Assembly: GCA_003349915.1 (NCBI GenBank)
Contig: QFXE01000001.1
Span: forward strand, 124,001-188,000
Direction of reading: 5' to 3'
Length of the DNA stretch: 64,000 nt
Source: an endosymbiont of Escarpia spicata
GTDB taxonomy: Bacteria; Pseudomonadota; Gammaproteobacteria; Chromatiales; Chromatiaceae
The notes beneath the pieces are model-generated. The model made no database searches and had not been told where the DNA came from. It saw only the letters and a program-made list of their open reading frames with translations. Below are positions 8,773-18,409 of the stretch, in pieces. The position numbers and the translations under genes are program-made. How positions within the stretch are numbered: the stretch's first letter is position 1; every line of letters starts with the position of its first letter.

Positions 8773-10001
8773 TGTGACGTCTCCTGTAACAGACCGCGGC
8801 TTTGCATCGCTTGCTCCAGCCATTCAAGCTCAGCGCTCAGCCCTTCGATCAATGCCGGTTCATCCTTGGGCCGGATGGCTTCCGGCAGGACCTGCCAAGT
8901 GTAGGTCTCCACCTCCAGGTGGGGATGAAAGTCCGGGTGGTCGAGTAGAAAATCGAGTGTCCGAAGGATCTGGTCCTGGGTGGTGCCGAGTGAGCCGGAA
9001 GCGAGTTCCCGGGTCTGGATGGGGATGTGAAAATGGGAGCGCCAAGGTGTCGTCCGGGGAAAGGTTTCCACTGCCTGATCCAGATCCATGACACGTTGAA
9101 CCTGGTTGTTCTCATCCAAATGGCAGCTCTGGTGCAGATAGCGCGTCTCGATAAATTCAGCGAGTTCATTCCTGGCCGATTGGTTGGCCGGATTGCTGAG
9201 TTCCAGGGCGCTGGATATCTGTATCTTGCCGACCGGAATACCCGCCTGGTGAATCCGCGACAGGCTTTCGTAGGCGTCTTCGAACATCACGGCTTGGTGG
9301 CAGACATCGAAGCAGATGCCGAGATGTTGGAATAGCAGATCCGGATCCATCTGCAACTGCTCCAGCGCACGGGGCAGTTCCCTGGTGAAGAAGGGAATCA
9401 ATCGATCCGTCTCTTCCAATACGCAGCCCGGTTCCATTTCCAGACAGAGCCTGATGCTGCAGCCGGTCTCCTGATGGATTTCATAAAGACCGCCGATACA
9501 AAGGCAAAGGGTATCCAGTGCTGTTGCCTGACGGGCTTCGCTCCAATCGGGACCGAAACCGAGGGGGACGCTGGAGATGGTGCCCTCCTGCCGCTCCGGC
9601 GGCATCACACCGGCAAGGATGACGGCAAGATCCAGGGTGTATAGAAGCCTCGCTTCTTCGGTCCAGTCAGGTTGATAGACCTGCTCCTTAACCCGTTTGG
9701 AGTGGAAGTCACCAAAGGGAAAACCGTTGAGGGTGAACAGGTCGATGCCGTTGGCATCCAGGGTCTGGGAAAATGCGAGGTAGGCCTTGTCGGACGCCAG
9801 TGCTTTTGTGGCCGCAGTGCGGCTCAGCCAGAGACCGCTGCCCATATTGGGTAACCGACGCGCCTGTCTCACAGCGGAGAGCGGGCCATCGATGACGGCC
9901 AGCAACTGCTCCAATGTCTCGCTGGGGTGAACATTGGTGCAGTAGGTCAGGTCAGATCGATGCCATGCGGTCTTTGCATATCCTTGAGTGTCTTGCGTCA
10001 T
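8769..10001 (-). CDS. eboE: TIM-barrel protein EboE
   Basis: The N-terminal segment LTYCTNVHPSETL (about residues 19-31) is a hallmark of EboE, a xylose-isomerase-like TIM-barrel protein called a metabolite traffic protein in annotations. Later segments show barrel strands with candidate metal ligands: LCLEMEPG, ICFDVCHQAV (aspartate and histidine) and HLEVETYTW near the end. The length (410 aa) is normal. In cyanobacteria the ebo genes have been linked to export of the sunscreen scytonemin, but the reaction of EboE is not established. A 4-bp overlap couples it to eboF downstream. Confidence 0.9.
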   Translation of the reverse strand: MTQDTQGYAKTAWHRSDLTYCTNVHPSETLEQLLAVIDGPLSAVRQARRLPNMGSGLWLSRTAATKALASDKAYLAFSQTLDANGIDLFTLNGFPFGDFHSKRVKEQVYQPDWTEEARLLYTLDLAVILAGVMPPERQEGTISSVPLGFGPDWSEARQATALDTLCLCIGGLYEIHQETGCSIRLCLEMEPGCVLEETDRLIPFFTRELPRALEQLQMDPDLLFQHLGICFDVCHQAVMFEDAYESLSRIHQAGIPVGKIQISSALELSNPANQSARNELAEFIETRYLHQSCHLDENNQVQRVMDLDQAVETFPRTTPWRSHFHIPIQTRELASGSLGTTQDQILRTLDFLLDHPDFHPHLEVETYTWQVLPEAIRPKDEPALIEGLSAELEWLEQAMQSRGLLQETSQ

Positions 10002-10027
10002 ACGGTTCCTAACTGCCGAACTAATGT

Positions 10028-10096
10028 TGGCCGGTTCAAACGTAGCGGAACCGGCGATCCGGCAGTGCCCGATCCGCTACGCTTGATCGTGCCTAC
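10028..10096. repeat. Two-hairpin dispersed repeat, copy 2
   Basis: This element matches the one at 7334-7402 in the same orientation with a few differences, for example GATCGTGC in place of GATCGGGC. It occupies the gap between eboB and eboE. The two copies bracket eboE and eboF and could stabilise or partly terminate transcripts. Confidence 0.8.
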
Positions 10097-10147
10097 ATCC
10101 TGAATAGATACGCTTTTTATCGATCACCGCTTTCGGATGGATGCTTG

Positions 10148-11029
10148 TTATTCATCCACGATGGGTTGTTGGCCACGTAACACAGAGTTCTCTTCCCAGA
10201 GCTTGGTCTGGTCGACCTTTTTCGGGTTCATCTCCTCCAGAGAGATGCGGCCGCTTTGTGCAAAGAAGTTGATGGGATTTTCAAACAGCACTTTCTCAAC
10301 CTCCGCCTCGCTGAACCCGGCTGTGATCATTGCTGCACCGGTTTTTGGCACTTTTAACGGATCGCTGCGTCCCCAGTCTGCGGCACTGTTGACCACCATC
10401 TTTTCGGTGCCGTACTGTTTCAGCAGTTCCGCCATGCGCTCTTCCGACATCTTGGTGAAAGGGTAGACGGAGTGACCCCGCCAGCAACCGGTCTCCAGTA
10501 CCATCGGCAGCGTCTGTTCGTTGAGGTGGTCGATGATGACCATCTCTTCATCGATTCCCACCTCTTTCACCAGCGCGATGGTGCGTTCGGTGCCCTGTAC
10601 CTTGTCACGATGGGGCGTATGGATGAGTACCGGCAGTTCGAACTCCTTTGCCAGTTCCATCTGTTCGGCAAAGAAGCGTTCCTCTTCCGGTGTCTGATCG
10701 TCATAGCCGATCTCGCCGATGCCGACTACTGTGTCCTTCTGACAGAAGCGGGGCAGCACCTTCATCACCTCTTCAGCCATGGGCACGTTGTTGGCTTCTT
10801 TTGGATTCAGACCCATGGTGCAGAAGTGGCGCATGCCGAACTGACTGGCGCGGAAGGGTTCCCAGCCGATCAGGGTGTCGAAATAGTCGATGAAAGTGCC
10901 AACATTGGTTCTGGGCTGTCCCTGCCAGAAGGCGGGTTCGACCACCCCAAGGATACCGGCAGCCACCATGTTTTCGTAGTCGTCGGTGGTGCGCGACATC
11001 ATGTGGATATGTGGGTCGAAATATTTCAT
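10148..11029 (-). CDS. eboB: TatD-family metal-dependent hydrolase, EboB-like
   Basis: This is a TIM-barrel metallohydrolase. The H-x-H metal motif is at the very start (FDPHIHMMS, residues 4-12). Further ligands are in VGIGEIGYDD (about 102-111), LIHTPHRD and VIIDHLNE, and the late aspartate is in NSAADWGRS. This is the standard TatD arrangement. Being next to eboA and eboE identifies it as EboB. The substrate is unknown; TatD relatives are nucleases or hydrolases of small molecules. It is 23 bp downstream of eboA and upstream of the repeat before eboE. Confidence 0.85.
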   Translation of the reverse strand: MKYFDPHIHMMSRTTDDYENMVAAGILGVVEPAFWQGQPRTNVGTFIDYFDTLIGWEPFRASQFGMRHFCTMGLNPKEANNVPMAEEVMKVLPRFCQKDTVVGIGEIGYDDQTPEEERFFAEQMELAKEFELPVLIHTPHRDKVQGTERTIALVKEVGIDEEMVIIDHLNEQTLPMVLETGCWRGHSVYPFTKMSEERMAELLKQYGTEKMVVNSAADWGRSDPLKVPKTGAAMITAGFSEAEVEKVLFENPINFFAQSGRISLEEMNPKKVDQTKLWEENSVLRGQQPIVDE

Positions 11030-11052
11030 GAATGACTCCCTGAATTTGTTGG

Positions 11053-11940
11053 TTAGCCCGGCTGTTGTTGCAGGAGATCCTGCAGTATGCCGAGAACGAG
11101 CGTATTATCTTCCTGTTTCAGCCGATCCTGCAGATGCGACTTGAGCGATGGGCTTTCTGACAGACGCTGTCCCAGGGCAAGTGCCGTGTAGTAGCGGTGT
11201 CCTGTCTCCTCGTGGTTCAGATAGGCCAGGATTTGCTGTTCCCCTTCCGGTGAGGCATGAGGCCCGATGGCCAGCCATATATCGACCGGCACAGTACGGC
11301 TGGCATTCTCCCGCTCAACGACATAATTCTCGCACATACGGGTAAGATCCGGATTTGCCCGCTGTTCAAGCCCCACCACCCGCTCTATGGCAAGACCGAG
11401 AAAGAGGCACTTCAAAACCATCTGATTGAACGTCTGCTCACTGTAGAAGGAGGCGGGGTAGGGGTTGTCCAGCGAGAGGGCGGAGAGCAGTTCCAGGCTG
11501 TTGGTGCGGCCTGCATCGAGGGCAATGGTGGTCAGATAGTCCTCTGGTGCGAAGAGGATCAGTCCCCGGATGAGGGCGATGCGCTCGGATTCGTCACCCA
11601 TCCTGTAATAGGCTTGCACCAACTCTTCGGTTTGATCCGGCAGAGGTTTGACCACCGACAGCAGCAGAACGAGTCGTGCGGCGTCAGCTTCCCCCCAGCG
11701 GCGGATATCAAGAGGAGAGAAGACGGCGTCGATGGCAGGGGCATGTTCCAAACGCCTGTTTCCCAGCTTGCGCTTGGCCATCGCTGAGTAGAGTCCCAGA
11801 TCGTCAAGAGGCTGATCGCTGGCGGCCAGTTTCTCCAACGTTTTGTCTAACCATGTCTTGCCACTGTCCGTCAGAACCGGCGCTATCGCCGCAGTCAGCT
11901 GGGCTTGAAAGTTATCAAGGTCTTCCATGGATTGTTCCAA
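11053..11940 (-). CDS. eboA: EboA domain protein
   Basis: This is an all-helical protein of 295 aa with no catalytic motif. Its shape fits the EboA family: N-terminal helices, a central LALLSVVKPLPDQ-like repeat-type helical segment (here VLLLSVVKPLPDQTEELV) and a segment of short helices on single-step activities. The call leans on position between eboC and eboB, since I cannot run a profile. Its start (ATG 11940) is preceded by the 144-bp gap that carries two TATAAT-like boxes, so a separate promoter may serve eboABEF. Function is unknown in all species. Confidence 0.7.
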   Translation of the reverse strand: MEQSMEDLDNFQAQLTAAIAPVLTDSGKTWLDKTLEKLAASDQPLDDLGLYSAMAKRKLGNRRLEHAPAIDAVFSPLDIRRWGEADAARLVLLLSVVKPLPDQTEELVQAYYRMGDESERIALIRGLILFAPEDYLTTIALDAGRTNSLELLSALSLDNPYPASFYSEQTFNQMVLKCLFLGLAIERVVGLEQRANPDLTRMCENYVVERENASRTVPVDIWLAIGPHASPEGEQQILAYLNHEETGHRYYTALALGQRLSESPSLKSHLQDRLKQEDNTLVLGILQDLLQQQPG

Positions 11941-11959
11941 ATAGTTTCGCCCCGTCTGA

Positions 11960-11965
11960 ATTATA
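11960..11965 (-). promoter_or_regulatory. Possible sigma-70 -10 box before eboA
   Basis: On the minus strand TATAAT occurs here, about 20 bases before the eboA start codon, and again at 11969-11974. No matching -35 box is convincing for either. The 144-bp gap between eboC and eboA is the only sizeable gap in the downstream cluster, so an internal promoter is reasonable. Confidence 0.35.
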
Positions 11966-12084
11966 GAGATTATATCGCTACGACGAGCATCTAAAAGCCG
12001 TTTTTTCTGTGATTTAGTAGATGTATCGTCACGGCATGGCTTTTCTGTATAAACCTGTTTGAAAAGGTTGGAACCAAGGGTTTC

Positions 12085-12969
12085 TCATGTGACATACATG
12101 AACCTTGCCAGCAGTTTTCCCGGCAGCATCAGACTCAATACGGCCAAGGCGCCCCACCAGGGACCAAAGGCCAGTACCAATAGTGCGTCCAACAGGATGA
12201 TGCCGAACAGCAGCAGTTTGATGGTGGCTGCGATTCTTGCAGGGGTAAAGTCACGGTAGGTGATAAGTAAGTGTCTGGACACGATGAACAGGCCCGCAAC
12301 TATCCCCAGCGCCAATAGTGGATGTTCCTGTATTGGCACTGGTGCCAGAAGGAAAATGAGTAACCCGGCGGCGATGATGCCCACAGCGGTGAGTATGAGC
12401 ACCCAGCGGTGCCTTGCCTGCTCCTCTTCGCGGCTGAGCAGCGTCAGCGCAGTGATGTAGATAAAAACCGGCAGCGTTATGATCAACAGATCTCCGGTGA
12501 GTGGTAGAAAGGAAAACCCGAGCAGCCAGTTGAAATAGCGGCAGCTCCCCATGTTCAGGCTGCCGAGCAGGGTGCGCTTGAGCAGGCCGTCGTAGAGTAA
12601 GACCAGCAGTGCGATGATGATGGCGATGAACATCGACTGAATATTTGCATAGGCCGCGAGACCGATACCGATCACAAGTAGTTCCAGGCCGAGGAACAAA
12701 GCGTTCTGTCGTTCGATGCTGCCGGAAGGCAGAGGGCGTTGCGGGCGTTCCACCAAGTCTACTTTGTAGTCGAACCAGTCATTGAGCGCCATGCCCGCGG
12801 TATAGAGTGCGGCGGTGGAACCCAGCAGAAGCAGCAGCTGCGGCCAGGCAATCTCTCCTTGGGTGATGATGAGATGGGCCGCAAGGATGTTTGACAAGGC
12901 AGTGAAGACCGCCGGCGCCCTTACCAGTTGCAGATAGTCGATCAACGGGTGTCTCTGCGTTGTATTCAT
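12085..12969 (-). CDS. eboC: UbiA-family prenyltransferase, EboC-like
   Basis: UbiA enzymes transfer isoprenoid chains to aromatic or other acceptors in the membrane. The first aspartate-rich motif is intact: ALNDWFDYKVD, about residues 60-70, followed by RPQRPLPSG. The second region (YDGLLKRTLLG, then MGSCRYFNWLLG) matches the EboC-type version rather than classic UbiA. Eight or nine hydrophobic helices are visible. The start overlaps the upstream isomerase stop (ATGA). In Ebo clusters the prenyl donor and acceptor are unknown. The missing EboD cyclase would normally be near this gene. Confidence 0.88.
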   Translation of the reverse strand: MNTTQRHPLIDYLQLVRAPAVFTALSNILAAHLIITQGEIAWPQLLLLLGSTAALYTAGMALNDWFDYKVDLVERPQRPLPSGSIERQNALFLGLELLVIGIGLAAYANIQSMFIAIIIALLVLLYDGLLKRTLLGSLNMGSCRYFNWLLGFSFLPLTGDLLIITLPVFIYITALTLLSREEEQARHRWVLILTAVGIIAAGLLIFLLAPVPIQEHPLLALGIVAGLFIVSRHLLITYRDFTPARIAATIKLLLFGIILLDALLVLAFGPWWGALAVLSLMLPGKLLARFMYVT

Positions 12970-13808
12970 CGATGCAGAATTCGTGAGAGATAAGCGAGAG
13001 ATCTTTCACCTGCCTCAATGGGGTTGTGCGGATAGGTGTAGAGTTCTACCGTCAGAAAGTTATCATAACCCTGTTTATGCAGCGCTTCGAAGTAACGTTC
13101 GAAGGGGAGGTCGCCATCACCGGGAATACGATGGTAGTGCTTCATGCCGAGGATGTCCTCCACATGCACGTTCCAGATCCTGCCGCTGAGCAGTTCGATC
13201 GAGACCTCGGGTGACTCTCCATCCAGATAGGAGTGACCGATGTCGAGGTTGACTCCAAGGTTGGCTGATCCCACCCGGTCGATGATATCGGCCGCCTCGG
13301 TGGCGCGCTCAACGAGCAGTCCGGGTTCATACTCTATGCCAACCCGGATGTCCAACGCTTCTGCAAGGTTGCAGACCTGTTTGAGACTGTCGACGAAAAG
13401 AGTCAGCCCAGCTGCTGGATCGCCACCGGAACCGGGCTGGCCGGAGGTGACACTGATGCACTTTGCCCCAAGCTGCTTCGCCAGTTGCAATGCCTTGAAG
13501 GTGTATTCGATACGCCACTCCCGCCACTCATCTCTGCGGCTGCTGAGTGCCGGTTCGAAAACATTTTCAGGTGGCAGTGGGTTGAAATAGGTGTTGGCTG
13601 TATTGACGTTAAGATTGCTGATTGCAAGATGCTTCTCCTGCAATAGCCTGGAGATGGCAGAAACTTCGCCGGTGTCTGCCTGATGAGGACGCAAATGGGG
13701 CGCATCGCAGAGGATCTCGGCGCCGGAAAAACCGATATCAGCAATACTGGCCAGCGCACTGAAAAGATCGGTGCGGGTATAGGCGTTAGTGCTATAGGCG
13801 AGTTTCAT
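12966..13808 (-). CDS. Sugar phosphate isomerase/epimerase-like TIM-barrel protein
   Basis: This is a xylose-isomerase-like TIM barrel of 280 aa. Four metal-ligand positions are visible: glutamate in VGIEYEPG, aspartate and histidine in NLDIGHSYLD, histidine in WNVHVEDI, and glutamate in LTVELYTYP. I chose ATG 13808 as the start because a 7-bp gap to the cytochrome b561 stop is more usual than an overlap. It probably rearranges or epimerises a sugar or cyclitol phosphate. It overlaps eboC by 4 bp, so it physically bridges the MoxR/cytochrome operon and the Ebo genes. Confidence 0.85.
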   Translation of the reverse strand: MKLAYSTNAYTRTDLFSALASIADIGFSGAEILCDAPHLRPHQADTGEVSAISRLLQEKHLAISNLNVNTANTYFNPLPPENVFEPALSSRRDEWREWRIEYTFKALQLAKQLGAKCISVTSGQPGSGGDPAAGLTLFVDSLKQVCNLAEALDIRVGIEYEPGLLVERATEAADIIDRVGSANLGVNLDIGHSYLDGESPEVSIELLSGRIWNVHVEDILGMKHYHRIPGDGDLPFERYFEALHKQGYDNFLTVELYTYPHNPIEAGERSLAYLSRILHR

Positions 13809-13815
13809 CTGATAT

Positions 13816-14373
13816 CTAAATTCGCTTGTTGCCACTGATCATCGCTTTGATCAGGTTTTCACGGTGTGCAATGGAGGCGTGGATGACGCCGAGAATATGC
13901 AGTGGTATCAGGATCAACAAGGCATTGGTGCTCCAAACGTGGATATCGAGAATCATCTGTTTATGGCGGTAGAGTTCCATATCGGCAAGCGGGCCGGACC
14001 AGTTCTCTGCACCGTCCAGGGCGATGCCACTGATTGTCACCACCAAAAGCGCTATCAGCAGGAGCAGCACCATCATGCCTCCCGCCGGATTGTGCCCGAG
14101 GTGGCGCGATGCCTGTTGCCGCAGCAACGATTTCGTATAATCCAGTACCCTGCGTGGGCCAGAGACGAAATCGGAAAAACGGGCATGAGTCGGTCCGATA
14201 AAGCCCCAAAGAGTGCGAAAACAGACCAGTCCGATAATGGTATAACCTGTCTGTAGATGAAGCTCGTAATTTGCCTCCTGGGTGTACCAGGCAATCGCAA
14301 AACTTACTGCCAGCAGCCAGTGGAAGATGCGTACTAAAGGATCCCATACCCGGATCATGTCAGGTTGATTCAT
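13816..14373 (-). CDS. Cytochrome b561-type membrane protein
   Basis: This is a four-helix di-heme cytochrome b of 185 aa. Candidate heme-ligand histidines are in RIFHWLLAV (helix 1), YELHLQTGY (helix 2) and IHVWSTNALLILIPLHILG (helix 4). The start ATG overlaps the last base of the VWA gene stop (TAATG), which argues for translational coupling. It would pass electrons between quinol and a periplasmic partner. In this context it may support an oxidation or reduction step of the Ebo-linked pathway. Confidence 0.85.
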   Translation of the reverse strand: MNQPDMIRVWDPLVRIFHWLLAVSFAIAWYTQEANYELHLQTGYTIIGLVCFRTLWGFIGPTHARFSDFVSGPRRVLDYTKSLLRQQASRHLGHNPAGGMMVLLLLIALLVVTISGIALDGAENWSGPLADMELYRHKQMILDIHVWSTNALLILIPLHILGVIHASIAHRENLIKAMISGNKRI

Positions 14374-16841
14374 TATGGTCTCCACCATTTTTTTGTGGGA
14401 GTGTTGCAAAGATGCCGGCACGCCGTTCGTGCAGCACGATAGATAAAGAACAGAAAGAGCGCCAGCAGTAACCAGATCTTACGCGATGGCGATCCTCTGT
14501 TGGTTGACTTCAGGAATTTTGTAAATGCCGCTTTTGACCCGTTTCGGATGCTGCCCTGGTCAACGCCAGTCAGTAGCCACGGGACGACGGGGGTCTCTAT
14601 CGATTCGCTGTTTCGTGCCTGCTGGAGCAGTCGGTGGGTTCGTTCGCCGCCAACCCTGACCCATGCCTGATAGAGGCCGGAGAGAGGAGCCTTGATAATG
14701 GATTCAAATCGTCCCGGTGCAGAGGGTGTCAGGTGGTGTTGCCGGCGGATTCCAGCAGGTGTTTCCAGAATCAACTTGGCAGCTCTTGCATCACTCCAGC
14801 GACCATCGCTATCAAGAGCATCGATGTTTATCTGCAACTCGCCTGCCATACTTCGATAGTCCAGCTGCAGGTGAGGGTTATGCCCCTGTCTGTCGAGCCA
14901 TGCCAGCAGGCTCTGGGTAAAATGGGTGTTATCCACTGTTCGGAGCAAGCCGCCGGGGAGGGCTGCCACCCGTCCTGCTGTCGTCTGCCTGACGGCCAGC
15001 AGAGGGTCGCCATTGGGGGTGGAAAGATAGGCGGTGGAGTTGGGTTTGGTGCGGGTTACCTGGTAGCCGTTGACGGGTAGCCAGGCCGTTTCCTTCGGGA
15101 TGGAAAATGGCATCGGCGACACGGATTGGATTTTTACCACCGTTGGCTGCCAACTCTGCCGTTGCTGCTCCAACTCGTGCCGCATGAAGCGGGGTAGTTC
15201 CGCAGTTTCGGCAACCTGCAGGACCTGTCCACCAGTGGCGGCAGCGAGTTGCTGCAGCACCGACAGATCTGCGTCCTCACCGACTGCAAGGGCGATCAAT
15301 TTGATGCCGGCGGTTTGCATTTTTCCAATCAGCGGTTCGATGGCTTCCCCTTGAACGAATCCGTCGGTGACCAGTATCAGAAAGCGTTTTTCCGGCGTTG
15401 CAGTCGCCAGTTGCCCGATAGCGGTTGTGAGAGCGGGTGTCAGTCGGGTACCGCCGGAGGGGTTTACTTTCCACCTTTGGTTCAGGGTTGATCGCGGGTC
15501 GGCATGGGCCTGTAACGGCAATAGCGGCTGGACATCACGATCGAACGCGATCAGCCCGATATGATCTCCGGCGCGCATTGATCCGGCACTCTCCGCCACT
15601 GCCCGAAACGCGGTGGCAAGACGGCTCTGGGGGAGGGTTGCTGAGTCCATACTGCCCGATTTGTCCACCAGAAAGAGAAATGCCGCAGCCGCCTCAGGAC
15701 GGGCGGATTCCGCTTCGACAGGCAGCAGCCGCTCCAGTGCGGAGTGACGATATGCACCACTGCCGAAGGCGTTGGGACCGCCGAGTACAATGAGCCCCAC
15801 TCCCTGCTGTTCCACCGCCCCGGTGAGCGCAGTCATGGTTTCCGGCTCTAAATCGTCGGCGGGAATATCGTCAATCAAGACGAGAGAGGTGTCTTTGAAG
15901 CTATCTGGCCGGGAATTCAACTGTGGTGGTGACAACTGTGTGATTTCCCATCCGCTCTGCAGTAATTGTTGCACTGGCAGGGAAGGAGTTTGGTGCGAGA
16001 TATAGAGCAGTTGATGTTCCCGTACGACCTCAAAATAGCACTGTCTGGAATCCAATGGATCCCCATTCGGGTCCAAAATCGTCAACTCCAGCATATGTGG
16101 CCCAGTGGCTGTTGCGCTGAGTTGCAGATGATGGACGACGGTGCTTGATTGCGCTGTAAAGCGCAATGGTGTCTCTGTCAGCTGATGTCCGTCGAGTTTG
16201 GCGATCAGTTGGTTCTCTCCAGCAGTGGGGGATGTTATGGCGATGCTGACGGGAAACGTCATCGCCGGTTTTACCTTTTCCGGAAGATTGATCGACTCGA
16301 TAGTCGGGTGGTTAACTGCATGCCGCGCAGGAGGTGAGGACCAGAAGAGTGCGATGTTACCCTCGGCATCGGGAAGTGCGGGTGGCGACGTGTCACTGTT
16401 TTCACGGCCGTCGCTGAACAGCAGAATGGCGCTCCTGTGGCTGGGAACAAGCTGATTGGTGGCCTGTTCCAGCGCTGTTCCAATCGCGCTGGTATTGTTG
16501 TCGAGGGAGAGGGTTCGGGGCGGAGCCGGTTGCTGGAGTTGTTGTTGCAGCTCGTTGTCGGATATCGGCTTCCAGGTGATCTCCGTCTGCGGCCGATCGG
16601 CAAAACGAATCAGACTGAATCGGCTGTTGGCGGGAAGATCGGCCAGCAGGGGCCTGAGCCCCTGCCAACTTTGGTCCGAAAATTGCCATCCGACACTCTC
16701 GGATTCGTCCATCACTACCAGCAGATTCAGAGGCTCGTCGGCAGGTAGCAGATTGGGGTTCCACCAGGCGAACAACAGAAATAACGCGACAAGTGGGTAG
16801 CCGAAAAGGGGGAACAATCTATGCAAGACGCCCTCTCTCAT
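14373..16841 (-). CDS. Large membrane protein with two VWA-type domains and a glutamine-amidotransferase-like domain
   Basis: This 822-aa protein starts at ATG 16841, overlapping the upstream stop. It begins with two membrane segments. A first VWA-like domain has the metal site MDESES (about residue 45), and an Ig-like region follows. Next comes a ThuA/GATase-like segment with VLIDDIPADDL and LIVLGGPNAFG (about residues 315-360). A complete VWA domain follows with the DKSGSMDS metal site near residue 393. A C-terminal helix anchors the protein near residue 800. VWA proteins of the Bat type act with MoxR ATPases on periplasmic or envelope targets. Partner and substrate are unknown. Confidence 0.8.
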   Translation of the reverse strand: MREGVLHRLFPLFGYPLVALFLLFAWWNPNLLPADEPLNLLVVMDESESVGWQFSDQSWQGLRPLLADLPANSRFSLIRFADRPQTEITWKPISDNELQQQLQQPAPPRTLSLDNNTSAIGTALEQATNQLVPSHRSAILLFSDGRENSDTSPPALPDAEGNIALFWSSPPARHAVNHPTIESINLPEKVKPAMTFPVSIAITSPTAGENQLIAKLDGHQLTETPLRFTAQSSTVVHHLQLSATATGPHMLELTILDPNGDPLDSRQCYFEVVREHQLLYISHQTPSLPVQQLLQSGWEITQLSPPQLNSRPDSFKDTSLVLIDDIPADDLEPETMTALTGAVEQQGVGLIVLGGPNAFGSGAYRHSALERLLPVEAESARPEAAAAFLFLVDKSGSMDSATLPQSRLATAFRAVAESAGSMRAGDHIGLIAFDRDVQPLLPLQAHADPRSTLNQRWKVNPSGGTRLTPALTTAIGQLATATPEKRFLILVTDGFVQGEAIEPLIGKMQTAGIKLIALAVGEDADLSVLQQLAAATGGQVLQVAETAELPRFMRHELEQQRQSWQPTVVKIQSVSPMPFSIPKETAWLPVNGYQVTRTKPNSTAYLSTPNGDPLLAVRQTTAGRVAALPGGLLRTVDNTHFTQSLLAWLDRQGHNPHLQLDYRSMAGELQINIDALDSDGRWSDARAAKLILETPAGIRRQHHLTPSAPGRFESIIKAPLSGLYQAWVRVGGERTHRLLQQARNSESIETPVVPWLLTGVDQGSIRNGSKAAFTKFLKSTNRGSPSRKIWLLLALFLFFIYRAARTACRHLCNTPTKKWWRP

Positions 16842-18409
16842 CCACCGCTCCTGCGTTGCGGCTGGAAGCCCCACAGCATGTCGATCAGCAATAGTACAAG
16901 GGCTGCAATAATTGGCAGGCTGGTGATGGATACCTGCTGGTTGGAGTGATCAGCAACGAGTCTGTTTGAGGCTTCCGACAGGGCGAGCGGCGTGATCCGG
17001 GAGGCATCCGGGTCACGGGAGGTGGAGACCAGGCTTTCAGCGAGGGGACGTTGCAGCAGGCGCTCGATCAGTGCTGACAAAAGAAGTGGGTATTCTGGAC
17101 TGTGAGCGAAACCGGGCTGCTGGAGATCGAGATAGACGTCGATAGTCTGTGCGGGTGTATGGGACTCCCGAATCAGGGAGTGACCGTCGGCACTCAGCAG
17201 CGTGACGCCTGAAGATGTTGCTTCACCCACTTCCCGGCTGAAAGTTAAGCCCCGGTGGATCGATAGATGTCGAAGCCCCGCTTTTACATGCCAGTGCCCC
17301 GGTGAATGGGTCGTTTGATGCCCCCCGCTGCTGTGCAGTCGGAGCAGGGGTGCATCGGCAGAGGTCTGGATGTTGTCACAGTCGATGAAAATGCCAGGGT
17401 TGCGTCCGGACTGTTCAAGCCCTGGATGGGACTGCAGAAAAGCAGACAGATAGAGGCCACACTCTCCCGTTACCTTGACGGCAATCGGTTTCAAGGCGCT
17501 GGAGAGCGGGAGCCTCAGTTCATTATCCAGGGGCAGTGAATCGCCTGCTGCATGAAGTCTGGCAATAAGGTCGGCCGGGTAACTGAGGTCTGCCGCAAAA
17601 TCCAGCAGCTTGCGCTCTCCGGGTGGGAGTTTGACCAACCAGCTTTCTATTTCACGGCCTCGCTGGATCAGGATCAATCTGGCGTTCATTTCAGACTCAC
17701 CGCTGTTCCACAGCTCTACCAACCCCTGTGCAGCAGAGGGGGTATGCGGTGATGGGCGCATGGCCAGGCGGGTCAACGATAGATTGCCGGTGCTGCTGCC
17801 GGTCTGGATGATCTCTGAAAGAGGGGCGTTTTTCAGCCAATGGTTGAGCTGGACATCCGCACCATCCGTTAAAAGGATATGTCTGCTGTCCTGGTGCATC
17901 AACGCGGGTGCGGGAGGGTGGGGTTCTCCCCGGGGATCGTTGCCCCACTGTTCGAGTTTACTGATCCAATCATTGTCGGACTGGGGGTTTATTATCCAAG
18001 TGACGGTGGGGTTGCCCAGTGAGTGGAGGATCAATGAGGAGGGATGCTCCTCCTCCACTCGTTGGATGAGCCGGTCGATGCCCCGCTGTAACCGTGTTTT
18101 CCCTCCTTCCTGAGTGAACTGGCTCAGAGAATCATCGAGCCAGACTTCCATGGGTATACCGCTTATTGTTTCCCGATAGGGATCACTCAGCGCCAGAACC
18201 AGAAGAGTGGCAATTACTGCCCGCAAGCGCCATCTCGGATCGGGTTTGGTGGGGGAGTTCCCTGCGGCACCCTCGGTCTGGATGCGTCGCCAGAGGAAGA
18301 GTGCGGCAGTGGGTCGAATGCGGCCCTGCCGCTGGAAGCGGTGCAGCCAGCGCAGCAGCGGCAGGCCACTCAGCAGGAGGAGCCAGAGTGGTGCGCCCAG
18401 GCCGATCAC
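16838..18409 (-). CDS. BatA-like membrane protein
   Basis: The N-terminus has the BatA aerotolerance-type hairpin: GLGAPLWLLLLSGLPLL, a basic loop, then a second hydrophobic helix near residue 70. A degenerate VWA-like domain with a weak metal site (WLDDSLSQF) follows, then a long soluble part and a final membrane helix near residue 505. The GTG start at 18409 overlaps the stop of the DUF58 gene (GTGA) and removes a poorly conserved upstream extension. It is one of several MoxR-linked membrane proteins here. It is probably structural, because the VWA metal site looks incomplete. Confidence 0.75.
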   Translation of the reverse strand: MIGLGAPLWLLLLSGLPLLRWLHRFQRQGRIRPTAALFLWRRIQTEGAAGNSPTKPDPRWRLRAVIATLLVLALSDPYRETISGIPMEVWLDDSLSQFTQEGGKTRLQRGIDRLIQRVEEEHPSSLILHSLGNPTVTWIINPQSDNDWISKLEQWGNDPRGEPHPPAPALMHQDSRHILLTDGADVQLNHWLKNAPLSEIIQTGSSTGNLSLTRLAMRPSPHTPSAAQGLVELWNSGESEMNARLILIQRGREIESWLVKLPPGERKLLDFAADLSYPADLIARLHAAGDSLPLDNELRLPLSSALKPIAVKVTGECGLYLSAFLQSHPGLEQSGRNPGIFIDCDNIQTSADAPLLRLHSSGGHQTTHSPGHWHVKAGLRHLSIHRGLTFSREVGEATSSGVTLLSADGHSLIRESHTPAQTIDVYLDLQQPGFAHSPEYPLLLSALIERLLQRPLAESLVSTSRDPDASRITPLALSEASNRLVADHSNQQVSITSLPIIAALVLLLIDMLWGFQPQRRSGG

